The position numbers were made by a program, and so were the translations under genes. A DNA stretch of 64,000 nt from Alteribacillus bidgolensis. Its GTDB lineage: Bacteria; Bacillota; Bacilli; Bacillales; Marinococcaceae. Below, in pieces: positions 9,820-24,900 of this stretch. How positions within the stretch are numbered: the first letter of the stretch is position 1; each line of letters opens with the position of its first letter. Under the pieces are notes generated by a model that did no database searches, was not told the DNA's origin, and worked only from the letters and a program-made list of their open reading frames with translations. The stretch is from the NCBI RefSeq assembly GCF_002886255.1, contig NZ_KZ614149.1, forward strand, positions 2,542,001-2,606,000, given 5' to 3'.

Positions 9820-9912
9820 CCGCTCACACTTCCCTACGCTAGTATTAACTAGTTCAGGTTATAGGGTTAGGACAACCGCCCTTCTCAGCTGTATAACAGC
9901 ACCCCTAGTGTC
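9820..9912 (-). promoter_or_regulatory. TPP riboswitch (THI element) for ylmB-tenA
   Basis: The minus strand carries the conserved THI-box pieces in order: CACTAGGGGTGC, GCTGAGAAGGG, AACCC, ACCTGAACTAGTTAATACTAG and AGGGAAGTGTGAGC. The closing helix pairs CACTAGGG-side bases with the GTGTG side. It lies about 80 nt before the ylmB start and is followed by an intrinsic terminator. Transcription should therefore fall when thiamine pyrophosphate is plentiful. Confidence 0.96.
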
Positions 9913-12900
9913 AAGCCTACCTATTTTTTTGTTGGAATCCTTTAAAGACAACATAGCATAGAATAATCATATTTAAAACTAAATTTTCATATTTTTTTCA
10001 CCCTGGCTGACTCAGTCGAACATTTTATATTATACTATTTTTCGAAGTTCTTGTTATGCTTCAAATTTTGTTGTATTCACCGTTGAATCTTCGTAATTTT
10101 CTGTATACTCTTTGCCTTTTGTGTACCATATAAACTTGCCTGTAAAGCCGTATAGGAGAGTAATAATAATTACAAGGAAATGAAACCATAGAAAAGGCAA
10201 GTACGCCATTGTTGAGACACCTAATGTTACTGCCATAAAAACCCCGCCATCTGACCAAGGGACCATAGGCGTTGTAATAGTTCCTCCTGCTTCTGTGTTT
10301 CTTGAAAGTACACGTTTATCGATATTTAAGCGATCATAATTTTCTTCTGTGATTTTACTTCCGGTAATTACAGAAACATAGGCAGCACCGCCGAAGAAAT
10401 TCCCAAAAAATGCAGCAATTAATGTTGTTAGTGTAGTTTTCCCAGCATTATCGGCCCATTTTAACAATGTTTGGCAGATGACATGCAGGATACCAGCAGC
10501 TTCCATTAAACCCCCTAAGCCTAATGCGAGTAAAATTAATAAAATAACCTCTAGCATGGACACCATTCCGCCACTATTTAACAAAGTATCCATAAATTCA
10601 ATACCTGAATCGATGGAATACCCTTGATAAGAGGTTTGAATGGCATCTAAAAACGGAATGCCCTGAAATGCAAAACCCCAAATAACTCCTAAAAACGCAC
10701 CAAACGTAATAGTAGGAATGGATGGTTGCTTCATCGCTAAAAGAGCGATAACAATGAGCGGCGGAACCAGCATATACCATGATATATTAAATTGACCCTG
10801 CAGCGCTCCCATAGCTTCTTCGGCCCTTGTTAAATCGACGCTGTTTCCTACATAGAAAAAGCCAACAAATATGAACAATAGACTTGCGATTCCAAAAGCA
10901 GGACCGCTTACATAAAGCATTGACTTAATATGTTCAATGATATCTACCTTTGTTAAAGAGGCGGTCATTACGGTTGTATCCGATAATGGAGACAATTTAT
11001 CGCCCACATAAGCACCGGAAATGACCGCACCTGCTACTAAGGGGAGAGGGATTCCAAAGCTTTGTCCAATACCAATCATTGCAATCCCTGCCGTACCTGC
11101 CGTTCCAAATGACGTGCCCGTAGCTAGGGAAGTAAGCGCACAAATAATAAGTGTAGCAAACAAGAAAATGTTTGGACTTATAACAGATAAACCGTAATAA
11201 ATAATGCTTGGGACGATGCCTCCTGCAATCCAGGTTCCAATTAAAGCCCCGACAGTAATTAAAATAAGCACCGCTTCTAATCCATTCGATATTCCCTGGA
11301 GCAACCCATCTTGAAGCTTTTTGTAACGCAGTCCTATCCACAGCCCGAGTCCTATCACCATAAACCAGGAAGTAAATAATGCTAATTGAATAGGAAGTTC
11401 CAGCAAATTTATAAAGCCAAACATAATGACAATAAATAAAATTAAAACCCCTATCACTTCATAGACTGTCGGTAACCTCGCTTCTTTTTTCAAACCCCTC
11501 ACCCTTTCTCATTTATTATTTTAATGATCTTCCATTTCAGGAAGCAGCAAAAAACCTTCTGTCAAAGGATCTTCCGGATCCAAAAAAAACTGATGTGCAC
11601 CCGTTATCCATGCAGAACCTGAAATCTGGGTTTCTACCGCACAAACGCCTTGTACATTTATTTCATCTAGAACCTGTCCTTTAAAAACACTGCCTACAAT
11701 GCTTTCGTGGCAAAATATTTCTCCTTTTTTAATTTCTTGTTTTGCAAATAGTGTAGCAAGCTTGGCTGAAGTTCCCGTACCGCAAGGAGACCGATCTATC
11801 CCAGCTGGAGGAACGACAACAGTATTTTTGACATGTACATCAGAATGTTTTGATGGTTCGAAAAATTCTATATGAGTAAGTCCATTAATAAAAGGCTTTT
11901 CCGGGTGTCGTATCACATGTTCTTTATTGATTTTCTGCCTGAACGAGACAGCTTTTTCTATAATACGAGCACTATTTTCCGGCGTTAAATCGAGTGAAAG
12001 GGAACGAGCATCAATTATTCCGTAAAAATTCCCTCCATAAGCGATATCACAGGCGATAGTTTTTTTCATTTCATCATCTTCCACTTCGATCGATTCCAAA
12101 AAAAATGAAGGGACATTGTTAAACGTTACCTCTTTCGCCCTTCCATCTTCTATTTTGATTTCCACTCTTACTAATCCCGCTGGTGTCTCTAATGTTAATG
12201 CGGTACACGGTTCTGTCATATCCACTTTCCCAGTTTCTACTAAAGCTGTACAAAAACCAATCGTATCATGGCCGCACATTGGGAGATATCCTCCCGTTTC
12301 TATATATATCACGCCCACATCTGCGCTGGGGTGGCAAGGTTCAAGCAAAACAGCTCCTGACATTACATCATGCCCCCGTGGTTCATACATTAATAGTTTC
12401 CGGACCCAATCATAATTCGTTTTCATATCCTTCATTTTTTCTTCTATCGTTTTGCCTTGTAACGAGGGAACGCCACTTAATATGGTTCTGGTCGGGTTCC
12501 CTCCAGTGTGAGTATCTATGGTATGGAAAACATGCTTTGTATTCATAGTGCGGCCTCCTTTTTTTGGAAACGGTGTAAACTTAGTTTATCTACTGGAACA
12601 ATTGTTTTTTCCTTTTCTTCTATCAGTTCCTGGATGAGTTTTCCTGTAACAGCGGCAAGGCTTATTCCATCTCCTTCATGCCCTGCTGCTATATAAAACC
12701 CTTTATATCCTTTTACCTCTGAGACAATCGGCAAGTGATCAGGTGTCCATGGCCGTAGACCAGCATAACTCCGAATTATAAGCATATCTTTTAATTTAGG
12801 GTAGAATCGTATGGCGCGATGGGCAATTTTTTTTACTACATGGAAATCCACTTTTGTTTGAAAGCCATTAAATTCTCTACTGCTTCCAATAAGAAAATTC

Positions 12901-15900
12901 TGGCTCTCTGTTGGTTCAAATACGAGGGCAACTCCATACTTTTCCGTTTCAGCATCCACTTGTCTTTCTCCCCCGAATTTAGATATAAGATAACCAAATT
13001 CCATAACTTTTCGCATCCCAAGAGGCATTTCACGCGCGGCAACAATAATATGACCCTTTCGAGGCTGAATAGGAATATCAATATCTTCGTCAAGCATTTT
13101 ACTTATTAAAGGCGCCCATACGCCGCCAGCATTTATGACCTTATCAGCACGTATAGCCCCTTTGCTTGTATCAACTACATACTGATTGGTCCCTATTTCT
13201 TTTTCTATATTGTTCACTTCCGTATGGGAATAAAAGGAGGCACCATATAATTTTGCTCCATCAATCAGTGCATAGGTCATCAAATAGGGATTGACCGTTG
13301 CATCACTTGCACATTCCAGCCCCCCCGGAAGATCATCTGCGAAATACTCGGACTCCTCCCTAAGATCAGCTCGGTCAAGCATTCTAAATGGAAGGCCTGC
13401 TTCTTCTTGCTGATTAACCCATTTTTGGGCTGCTTCCATTTCTTCATCTGTTTCACAAACAAGAATACTTCCTGGATTTCTATACTCAAAAGAACCGTTT
13501 AATTCTCCCTTTAGTTCATGTACCAGCTTCTGGCTGACTAAAGACATTTGACTATCAAACCCAGGATCTTTATCAATTGCTAAAATATTACCGTCACACT
13601 TAGAGGAAGTACCTGAGGCAAATTCTCCTTTTTCGATCAGGACAACATCATGACCGGCTTTGGCAGTGTAGTATGCTATCGCACTGCCTATTATCCCTCC
13701 TCCTATAATCAGGGCATTACAATTTTTTCTCATGTAAACCTCCTTTCTGCTCTCTCCCTTTAACTAATGCAAGCAACATGCCAACGTTAAAGTAAGCATA
13801 TTTTCCTCCACACTTCTTATAAAAGTCTAAATATTTAGAATAAATGTCTAAACATTTAGACTTTTGACGATATTCTTAGATTTCACCAAAACTTCTAAAA
13901 AGCTAAATAATTTCTTCCCCCGTTAACTTGGACAGTTTTATACAAGTTGTCCTATTTGGCTAGATTTTTGCATGATATTAAGGTCAAAAGGAGGAACATA
14001 AATGAGAAAAAATGATACTATTATTTGCCGCTGCGAGGAAGTTACATACAAGGACCTATTAAAAACAGCAAATACGTATCAATGTACAGCAAGAGAATTA
14101 AAGCTTCGCACTCGTGCCGGCATGGGAATATGCGGAGGACGTACATGCCGTTTTTTAATAGAAGGTATTGCACAAGCAAACAAATCCAATGAAGTAAGTT
14201 TTTCTAAAGAGGTACCTCTTAAATATCAGCCTCCCATCCGCCCTATTCGATTCGACTCTGGAAAGGAGAATGGATAATGGATAATAGAATTAAACATCAC
14301 CCGATTTTAGGAGATTTAAATCATTGTAGTTATTTCACTTTCGATTTTGATGGTAAAACGATCAATGCTCGAGAAGGGGAAACGGTTGCGGCCGCTTTGT
14401 TAGCAAATGAGATTCGAACGTTAAGACGGCACGAAGCAACTGGTAACCCGCGCGGTTTTTATTGTAATATTGGACATTGTTTTGAGTGCCGAGTAGAAGT
14501 GGATGGACAGCATGGTGTCCGTGCTTGTATGACCCTTGCCAAAAAAGGAATGAGCATTCGAAGTCTTCATAGTCTTCCAAAACCCTTTCAGAAAGGAAAG
14601 TGGAGTAATTGAAGTACAGCGATACCGTGATTATAGGGGCTGGTCCTGCAGGATTAAGCGCTGCGATTACTTGTGCAAAGCATGGGGTAAAGGTGACTGT
14701 CATCGATGAATTTATAAAACCTGGCGGAAGATTGTTAGGTCAGCTTCACGAAGAAAAAAAAGATGTCTGGTGGAATGGCATAAAAGAAGCCGATGCTTTA
14801 TATGAAGAAGCCTTAAAACATAACGTTGATATTCATTTGGAAACATCGGTGTATAACATTGAAAAATCGGATCAGTGGCTAACAGAAACCTCAAACGGTG
14901 ACTGGAGATCACCTTGTCTGCTGCTGGCAACCGGAGCTGCTGAATCTCCCCTATCTTTGCCTGGGTGGACCTTACCGGGCGTTATGTCGATTGGTGCTGC
15001 TCAAGTAATGACTAACGTCCACCGTGTAAAGGTTGGAAAAAAAGGAGTGATAATCGGCATCAATCCATTAACAATGGCTATTGCAAGAGAATTGCAGTTA
15101 GCGGGAATAGAGATACAAGGTATTTATTTTCCGCCCTATGATCAAAACCTTAAACACTCTGAAACTCCAGAACAAACACTAGCAGACATGAAACGAATGG
15201 CTCATTTGGCACCCTCTCCTCTTCTTCGTTTTGGTAGTAAATTATTAAGTACGAAATGGATGAGAGAAAAAGCTATTCAATACTACCCCAAAAAAGGGTT
15301 CTCTATTTGGGGTATCCCGTTGCATTTTAATAAAGGAGTCACAGAAATAACGGGTGAACAAAAAGCAGATGGTATCTTCTATTCTTCCATTGACCCTTAT
15401 GGGAAGCTGAATACAGAAGAACAATTCTTTCTAGAAACGGATTTTGTTTGTATGTCCGGAGGACTTTATCCATTGGCAGAGCTTGCTGCCATAGCGGGTT
15501 GTCCATTCTATCTTATCCCTGAACTAGGAGGGCATGTCCCGCTTCACAATGAAACAATGAAAACCCCTATAGAGAAACTATTTGTAGCAGGTAATATTAC
15601 AGGTATAGAATCAGCAAAAATAGCAATCGTTCAAGGGGAAACAGCTGGCCTGTCGATCACACAGGCACTCTATGGGTCTTCTAAAGGACTCGACAAACAA
15701 ATAACAGACAGCATAGAAAAACAAAGAAATACACGTAAAGAAGCACTAATCCAATTTCACCCTGCTATTCAACAGGGCAGGGAAAAAATACAAAAGCTTT
15801 GGAGACATTATCATACCCCCCTTCCGACTTAAAAGGACGGTTACTCCATCGAGTAACCGTCCTTTGATTAATAATGCCAGCCATAGTTTATAGCACAAGT

Positions 15901-18900
15901 TTTTGTTTCACTATAAAAATCAAGAGCAGCTTGTCCCTGTTCTCTTGTATGTGAACTAGATGACTTCATACCTCCAAATGGGGCTTGGTATTCTACTCCG
16001 GCGGTTTCCTGATTCACGCGCACCATTCCTGCTTTTGCATTTTCCAGAAAATAATGTGCGTTCGATACACTATTAGTAAAAATGGAAGCACTTAATCCGT
16101 AAATCGTGTCATTGCAAAGCTGAACAGCTTCTTCTACATTACTTGCAGTTACAAGTGTAATAATAGGGCCAAACGTTTCTTCTTTCCACAGCGCGTGGTT
16201 CGTATCTATATTTTCTACAATTAATGGCGGGATATAATAGCCATCTTCTTCTGGCAAGGCCCCTTCTACTACAATATTTCCATCTTTATGTGCCATAGCA
16301 GCATACTTTTTTACTTTGTTATATTGTTCTTCGGAAGCCACTGGGCCAGTAAACGCTTCTGGATCACAAGCTGGAGCAACTTTTACGTTCTTCATCTCTT
16401 CTATTAGAGCTTTCTTTAACTCTTCTACTATTTCTGTTTCTACAATTACCCGGCTTGTGGCTGTGCATTTTTGTCCGGCAGAGCGAAATGCCCCACTTAC
16501 AATGGTACCAGCTGTTTTTGAAAGGTCTGCATCTTTTAATACAATCGCTGGGTTTTTACCTCCCATTTCTGTTTGGCATTTAATATTCCGTCTCGAACAT
16601 GTTTCTGCTACCTTTTTGCCTACTTCCGTGGAGCCGGTAAAGCTTAATCCGTCGATGGCCGCTTCTTCCATTAACTGCTGACCGACGTCTCTTCCTTTTC
16701 CTATAATTACATTTATTACACCGTCAGGTAAACCGGCTTTTTCAAATATTTTCATCATTTTTGAAGCTGTTAATGAGGCATTTTCCGCCGGTTTCCATAT
16801 TACTGTGTTTCCACAAATGAGAGCAGGAGCTATTTTCCACACTGGAATGGCCACAGGAAAGTTCCAGGGTGTAATCAGAGTAACAACCCCCAACGGAACA
16901 CGTTTTGCATATTGAAGGACATTAGGAGCACTAGACGGTATGGTTTCTCCATCAGGACGGACTCCTTCTGCGGCATAATACTTAAAAAGCTGAACAGCCC
17001 GCTGTATTTCTCCTTTCATTTCTGTAATTGGCTTGCCCATTTCCTGACTTGCAACAACAGCTAATTCTTCTGCATGATTATTTATTTCTTCCGCTAGCTT
17101 ATATAATAGTTGGCTTCTTTCGGCCCCCGTTTTAGCCGCCCACACCTGTTGAGCATTCCGAGCAGATTCTGCCGCTTCATTGACTATGTCTTTTGAACTA
17201 AACGCAATATTTCCCACTGTTTTGGTAATATTAGAGGGGTCAACTACCCTTTTTTGGTTCCCCCCACCACGTTTTTCTTTCCCTTCAATAACACTAGTTG
17301 CAGTAATCAAAAAACATACCTCCTGTTTAGGAATAATTCGCTTCTTTTGCATTGTAAAAATCTGCTTTAATATCTTTATACATTTCATCAGGTAAAGGAA
17401 GACGCGGCGGTCTTGTTGGCCCGCAATCCTGCCCCGCTAAATTCATCATATATTTTATAGACTGAACGAGCTGGGGCTTCGCATCATAATGGAATAAAGG
17501 CAGAAGTTTTCGGTATAACGGCAATCCGTTTTTCATATCACCCACTCTTCCGTATTGAAAAAGACTACTTCCTTCTTTTGGCAGTGCATTTGGAACCCCA
17601 GAAATCCACCCGGTTGCCCCCGCTAATGCTCCTTCAAATGCCAGATCATCAACTCCTATCATGACTTCGAGGTTTGTTTGTTCTAGAATATCGTGTACTC
17701 TGCGAACATCTCCGGAAAATTCCTTCACACCAACAATATTGTCAAAAACCGATATTTCTTTTAGTAAAGCTGGAGTTAAATCTGTTGGATAATCATGCGG
17801 ATTGTTGTAAGCAATAACAGGAAGGCCTACCTTGGATAATTCCTCATAATGCGCTATGATTTCATGTTTTAGCGGGTTATAATTAATAGGAGGCAACGCC
17901 ATTATTCCGTCTGCACCTGCTCGTTTGGCATGGCTGGCCCATTCGACAACCTGTTTCGTAGACGGAGCTCCTGTACCTGCTAAGACAGGCACCCTCCCAT
18001 TGGCTGCTTCAATTACTGTCTCCACAACTTGCGCCCTTTCTTGCGGGGCAAGCGTGGCATACTCCCCAAGAGAACCTCCTGGAATTAAGCCATCTACTCC
18101 TTCTTCGATTAACCAATCACACAATTTGGTAAGACGTTGATAATCCACCTCGTACTCCTGCGTAAAAGGAGTGACTATTGCTACATATACTCCATTAAAA
18201 TAAGCCATTTGCCTTCCCATCCTTTCATTTATAAAGATACGTTATATTTTTAATGCAAAAATAATGCCACATCTGCAAAATTTACAGACGTGGCACTATT
18301 TAATTTCTATTCGTTATCTAATTGATGTTTATTTAGTTTATTGTAAAGTGTTGCACGTGAAACTCCCAATGTTCTTGCCGCCAGATTTTTATTACCACTT
18401 TCCTGTTCTAGTACGTTACGAATAACGTTTCTTTCATGTATCTTCATTTCTTCTTTTAAAGATAGAACTTTTTCTCTTTTAAAAGAATCTATCGTTTTTG
18501 TCGTCCCTGAAGAAACTCGTCTTACTCGCTCAGGAAGATCGCTGGAATGAACGACCTCACTTGTACTAAATACTACAATGTGTTCAATCACATTTTTCAA
18601 TTCTCTTATGTTACCAGGCCATGAATATTCCATTAAGCTTTTCATTGCTTCAGGTGACACAAGCTCAATTTGACGTTGATACTTATTGGATAATTCGTAT
18701 AGATAAAGATGAGCTATGTCGACAATATCATCTTTTCGCTCTCTCAAAGGCGGGATCGTTAGCGGAATGGTGTTTAACCGATAATATAAATCTTCTCTGA
18801 AGTTGCCTTCATGTACGAGTTTTTCTAAATCTTTATTGGTCGCAGCCACTACCCGGCAATCCACTTCAAGTTCTTTTGTTCCGCCAACTGGGAAATAACT

Positions 18901-21900
18901 ATTCTCTTGTAATACCCTTAAAAACTTTACCTGCATATCCAAAGGAAGTTCACCAATTTCGTCTAAGAAAAGAGTCCCTCCCTTGGCAAGAGCAACTTTC
19001 CCCGCTTTTCCTTTATTTAATGCTCCAGAAAAAGCACCTTTTTCGTACCCAAACAATTCACTTTCAAATAAAGTTGGTGAGATAGCTCCACAATTAATCG
19101 CTATAAATGGAGCATTCTTATCTTCTCGAATATAATGGACCGCTTTAGCAAACAGTTCTTTTCCAACGCCTGTTTCTCCATGTATTAAAATCGTAGCATT
19201 GGTTGTAGATATTTTTTTGATTTTTTCTTTTACTTTTTCTAATTCTTCACTTTTGCCATTTATCATAAGAAAAGGATCGGGTTCAGCGTGGAACTTTTGC
19301 ATTTTATTTTCTAAGTCACTTATTTTCTGGTTGGCTTGATAAAGTTCGCGATTTAGTTGTACTTGGCTTGTAACGTCCACTTCAGCTGCAACTGCACCAA
19401 TGATTTCGCCTTCCAAATAAATAGGTTGAGAGTTTATAAGCACAAATAAATCCGGTCTTGGTTGATGCTGATATCGTTGAAAAGCCTGGCCTGTATACAA
19501 CGAATCTCTACATTTTAACATTGATTCTTTAAAAAATTCTGTCATTTGTCTTCCCAATATATCTTCTTTCTTTATAGAAAAAATCTGCTCTGCCCCTGAT
19601 GTCCACACTACGGTTCGTTCTTCTTCATCGATCATGGAGATAGAAGTGTCCATGGTATCAATCATCGCTTCAAAGTAAGCATTTAAATGTGCATAAGAAG
19701 CATATAGTTCTAAAAATGCTTGTTTAACATCTAAAACCCCTATTGGTTGATCACTTTTACCTACCACTACTGCTTGTTCCGCTTCTTCCAAAACAAGCAT
19801 CATTTCTTTTAAAGATTCCGTTTTTTTTACAGTCGGAACAGAGACGGAGAAACAACTCACGAGCTCTTCCGTTAGTACTATATTATTTTTTTCTCGGCAT
19901 ACAAACTTAAAGTAATTGCCATCCTTTTGATAGTAGTACAAATGATTCTCATCCCGATACCCTTTGTGAATACTACTTAAAAGACTATTTATATTAGAAA
20001 AAAAGGACACATCCGTATCAATCAAATCTTCTACATTAGGAAGTTGATGTCTCATTATGGTACACGGCCCCCTGTATAAATATTTAGACTAGTATACAGT
20101 ATTTTTATGTAAAGTGTAAAATTTATTAGACAGTATAACTTTCACAAAACCCAATAGCACTCCATGAACAAGAAGATCCAATATCATTTTTAAGTAGAGA
20201 AAATTCTTTATTCTTCCATTTAAACCCCTTGACCTTAAAATAAACAAGTTCTGCCAGTCCAAATGGTGGAGCCTTAGTTTTACTTATACTTTAATTCTTT
20301 AATAAAATTAAACATTCTTAAAGTAGAACAAAAAACAGGCTTGATACAAAATCGTGTCAAGCCTGCGTTCCCGTTTTGCAAAAGTCCTAATCTATTCAAG
20401 GTTCATAAAAATCTCTTCCGTCTCTGGTGTTTCTTCAATATATCCCGTCTCATTCAGCCATTCCATCGTTGCTTTCCAAGACTCGGCACTTTGGCTTCCA
20501 AAAGGTTCTTCTTCTGTTTCCATTTTGTCTAGCAGTACCTCAAGGCTTTCTTCTTCTACTTCCCGTTTTAGAGGAAAATTCTCCTGATCCTGGTGATCAA
20601 GCAAGATGTCTAGACTCTCATCTGGGTTTTCTTTCATAAATTCATAGCCCTTTTCAGCTGCTGCCCAGAACGAACGAATTTTTTCTTCGTTGTTTTCTAT
20701 ATTCTCTTCATTTGTCACCATGACGAGTTCATAAAATGGAGGGACTCCGTAATCGACCGGGTTAAGATAATCAACCTCGTGGCCTTCGTGTTCAAGAACC
20801 GGTACTTCATGGTTAATATAAGCTCCGACTACAGCGTCTGTTCTTTCCGTAACAATGGCTGAATTAAGTTCAAAACCGATGTCAATTAGTTCCACTTCAT
20901 CAAAATTGCCGCCATCTTCTTCTACCATTGTTTCTAGAATCGGTTCATTTACGGGAATTCCCGGATATCCGACTTTTTTCCCTTCTAGATCTTGAGGGGA
21001 ATCAATATCAGCACCTTCTAAGTGGACAACATGGTTTAACGGTGATCGTACGATAGCAGCAACAGAAACGACCGGCACTCCTTCATTTCGCGCTGTGATA
21101 ACGTCCGGCTGATAAGTAATACCCAAGTCAACTTCCCCTGTGGCAGCAAGGTTTAAAGGATCCGTTGGGTTTGTCGGAAACTGAATGTTCACATCCAGAC
21201 CTTCTTCTTCAAAATATCCCTTTTCCTGTGCCGCATATAAATAACTATGTACAGCGTTTGGATACCAATCCAGCATAACGTCTACTTCTTGAAGCTCTTC
21301 CTCTGCATCTTCATCTCCTGCTTGACTGTCTTCTTCATTACTTTCATCAGCATTGCATGCTCCAAGAGCAGTGATTGAAAATGCCAGCATCCATGCCATA
21401 TTCTTACGTTTGTTTGTCTTCCACCATCTTTTGTTCATTCTTTATCACTCCATTTTGTTGTTGTTGTTTTTTCTAAAAGTTTTATGGCTAAAAATAATAA
21501 AATGCCTAACAAAGATAAAAGAACAATCGGAGCAAATACTCCTGCGCCATCCATTTGAGTCATCATACGGCGGCTAAAGTAGCCAAGCCCTGCGTTTGCC
21601 CCCAGCCATTCTCCAATAGCAGCTCCGATAACACTCATCGTTACCGCGACTTTCATACCAGAATAAAAATATGGAAGAGCAGATGGTACTTTTACTTTCA
21701 TAAAGATTTGTTTAGAACTCGCTCCCATCGTTTTTAGCAACTCTTCAAATTCACGGCTTGCCGAACGCAGACCATCGAACGTGCTGACCGTAATAGGAAA
21801 AAACGTAATTAAAACAGTAACGGCTACCTTACTCCAAATCGAATATCCAAACCAAAGGACGAAAATAGGCGCAAGCGCTATAATTGGAATCGTCTGCGAC

Positions 21901-24900
21901 GTAATGAGAAGCGGAAAAAAGCTCCGCTCGATCACTTCGTTTTGGTTCATCCAAACCGCAAGCCCTACTCCTGATACGATAGAAATGCCAAGTCCAATAA
22001 GGATAATATTTAACGTTGCCGGCAAATGCACGAAAAACAATATATCATGTAATTCCCACAGCTTAAGCAATATCTCTGTCGGGGAGGGCAGGATGTAACT
22101 TTTATCATAAAGCCGTGCTCCGACTTCCCACATCATTAAAAGAAGTGCCACAATAATGCCCGAACCTGCATAGGAAAGCCAGCTATTTACCCTTTTCTTT
22201 TTCATAGCTGCACCTTCGATGTCATTTTGTTTAGCAGCTCCTGTTTTAATGCCATAAATTCAGGATCGCTGCGAGTGTTTCTTTCTCTTGGACGGCTTAA
22301 CGGAATGATGACTTCTTCTAAGTTATTCTCGATGGGCGGCTCGGTAAAAAGAAGGACACGGTCCGATAAAAACAGCGCCTCTTCTATATCATGTGTAATA
22401 AAAATCAGTGTTTTCTGCCAGGTGCTCCATTGTTCAAGCAGCCACTCCTGCATGGAAAAACGAGTCATAGAATCAAGAGCGCTAAACGGTTCATCGAGCA
22501 GCAAAATGTCATTTCCGCTCAGCATCGCTCGTAAAAACGACACCCTTTGTCTCATCCCGCCGGATAGTTCGTGGGGATATTGGTGCTCTGTGCCTGCCAG
22601 GCCGAACTTTTCTAAGTGACTTATTACTTGTTTTCTGGCTTCTTTTTTCCGTACGCCCTTTATTTCCAACGGCAGCACGCCGTTTTCTAACACGGTTCTC
22701 CAAGGAAGCAGCAAATCATTTTGCGGCATATAGCCCACTTTACCTAGACGATTTTTTTCTTCTTTTTGGTTAATGAAAATGTTTCCTTCGGCTGGATTCT
22801 CCAGCCCCGTCGCCAGCCTGAAAAACGTAGACTTCCCGGAACCGCTTGGCCCAAGCAGGCTGACAAATTCACCTTTACGGATATCAACGTTAAGCTGTTG
22901 AAAGATAGAAGAAGATTCCTGGCCGTAATGAAAAGAGACTTGTTGAAAGTGAAGTTGGGAACCAGATGATTCTGGATTGATATTGTTTGTTTTAACCATA
23001 AGGCAGCCGCTCTTTCTGCCTGGCTGGATACCAGCATTTTATATATTCCATGCTCTTTTCATCCTTTCTTTTCTCAAAAAATATGGTCTTGCTCTTTTAT
23101 TTCAACACTCTTCGTTTGGGATTCAGCGCTTTGCTTCTTTTGCTGCGCTTCCCCCATTGGAATTCAGCACTTCCAATAAAAAACCACTCTAGCGAAAGAG
23201 TGGTAGTGGTTGTGGGCATAAAAGAAATGGACAAGCCCATATCCGAGGCTGATCTTTATCATTTATTTTATGCTCGCTCACACTTCCCTCCGCTAGTTCT
23301 AACTAGTTCAGGTTCCAGGGTTAGGATAATAAAATCCCTCTCAGCTATTTTCTAGCACCCCTAGTGTGGAAGTTATTCTTATTTTCATTTGCTACTTTGT
23401 ACTTATATCTATCTTCCACATTAGCATAAATACTTTCATTCGAAAACCTTTATAGCTTATAAAACGTCTCGTTTCTGCACAAATTAGAGATATCATTTTA
23501 GGAAGGAGGATTTTGATGGAACGAGAAAAACGCCCGCCAAGAAACATCCCAAATAACCAGCAAGAAGAAGAATGGAGAGAGTTTCCTGCTCCACAGGAAC
23601 AAGTCGCTGACGCATTTGTGGAAGGAACGGTAGTCGGAGAAATAGAAGAAGATCGAGAGGCTGACATTCCACCCGATGAAGAAGGTATTATGGAAAGCGA
23701 AGAAGAATAATCACGAAAAGCACAACCCCTTGAAAAAAGTACACAGCACCTGTAACAATGCCAAACTGGCTTGTACAGGAGGTACTGTTTTTGCCCAGAA
23801 CGTTCTCTGTTTTAGCAGCATCCTTTATTAAATTAGAGCTCAATACCTCCATTTTAAAAAGGGAGCATGCCTAACATCCGTTGCAGCTGCTCCCTTTCAC
23901 ATTCTCATCGCTCTCACACCCTTTTTAATGCCAGATACCCCCTAATAAGATATATGTTAGATTTTATCAACTGCCCTCTTGTCTACACGCATAAACAATA
24001 ATATTCTCATTTTTCCGCCATCACTTCTTTCCTTATGTTAACTCTTCCATTCTTTTTTAATATTACTCACTTACGGCCGAAACATAGGGTAGTATTTTCC
24101 ATATATCACCTCTGTATCTGCCATATTGATGGGAGGAATCATTTATTTGACTATATATTCTCACAAACAAATACGTAGAAAAACACCCAATTCCTTAATA
24201 TTGAGAAAATTTTATTCTTATGAGGAGATTATCTAACCTTTTTCAGCCAGCCTAATTCCTCAGATATTTCAACCGCCGCTCGTGTGACCAGTCGAATATT
24301 GTTTTTTAATTGTGTTTCTTGAAATCTCGTTTCCGGTCCTGCAATACTTAGAGAAGCCACCACTTTATTCTCCCAAGAAAAAATAGGTGCCGCAACACTT
24401 GCTGTTCCTTCTGTCGTTTCACCAAATGACATAGCAAAACCCTGGTTATTAATGATAAGAAGTTCTTCTTTTAATTTCTTAGGATCATTTATTGTTTTTT
24501 CTTGTACTAATTCCTCTATAATTTTATTTCTTTCCAAGAGGTTGAAAAAAGCTAACATCACTTTCTTAGAGGCACCTACTGAAAGAGGGAGTCTCATGCC
24601 TGTCGGCTCTGCTATTTTTAAAAGCTGCGGTGAGTCGATACAATCAATAAACACGCCTTCATTGTTTTCAGGCACGGTTAAATATACACTCTCTTTTGAT
24701 CTGCCAGCAATTTTTTCCATTACCGGAAGAGCAGCGTTTCGAACCGATAAATTATCTCTTATCGACAAGCCAAGTTCCATTAAAGCAAGACCGAGTCGGA
24801 ACTTTTTTGTCTCCTTGTTTTTGTACACAAATCCACACTCTGACAAACAAGTTAACAAACGGTGTACTGTCTGAACGGGAAGGTTAAGTCTTCGGCTTAT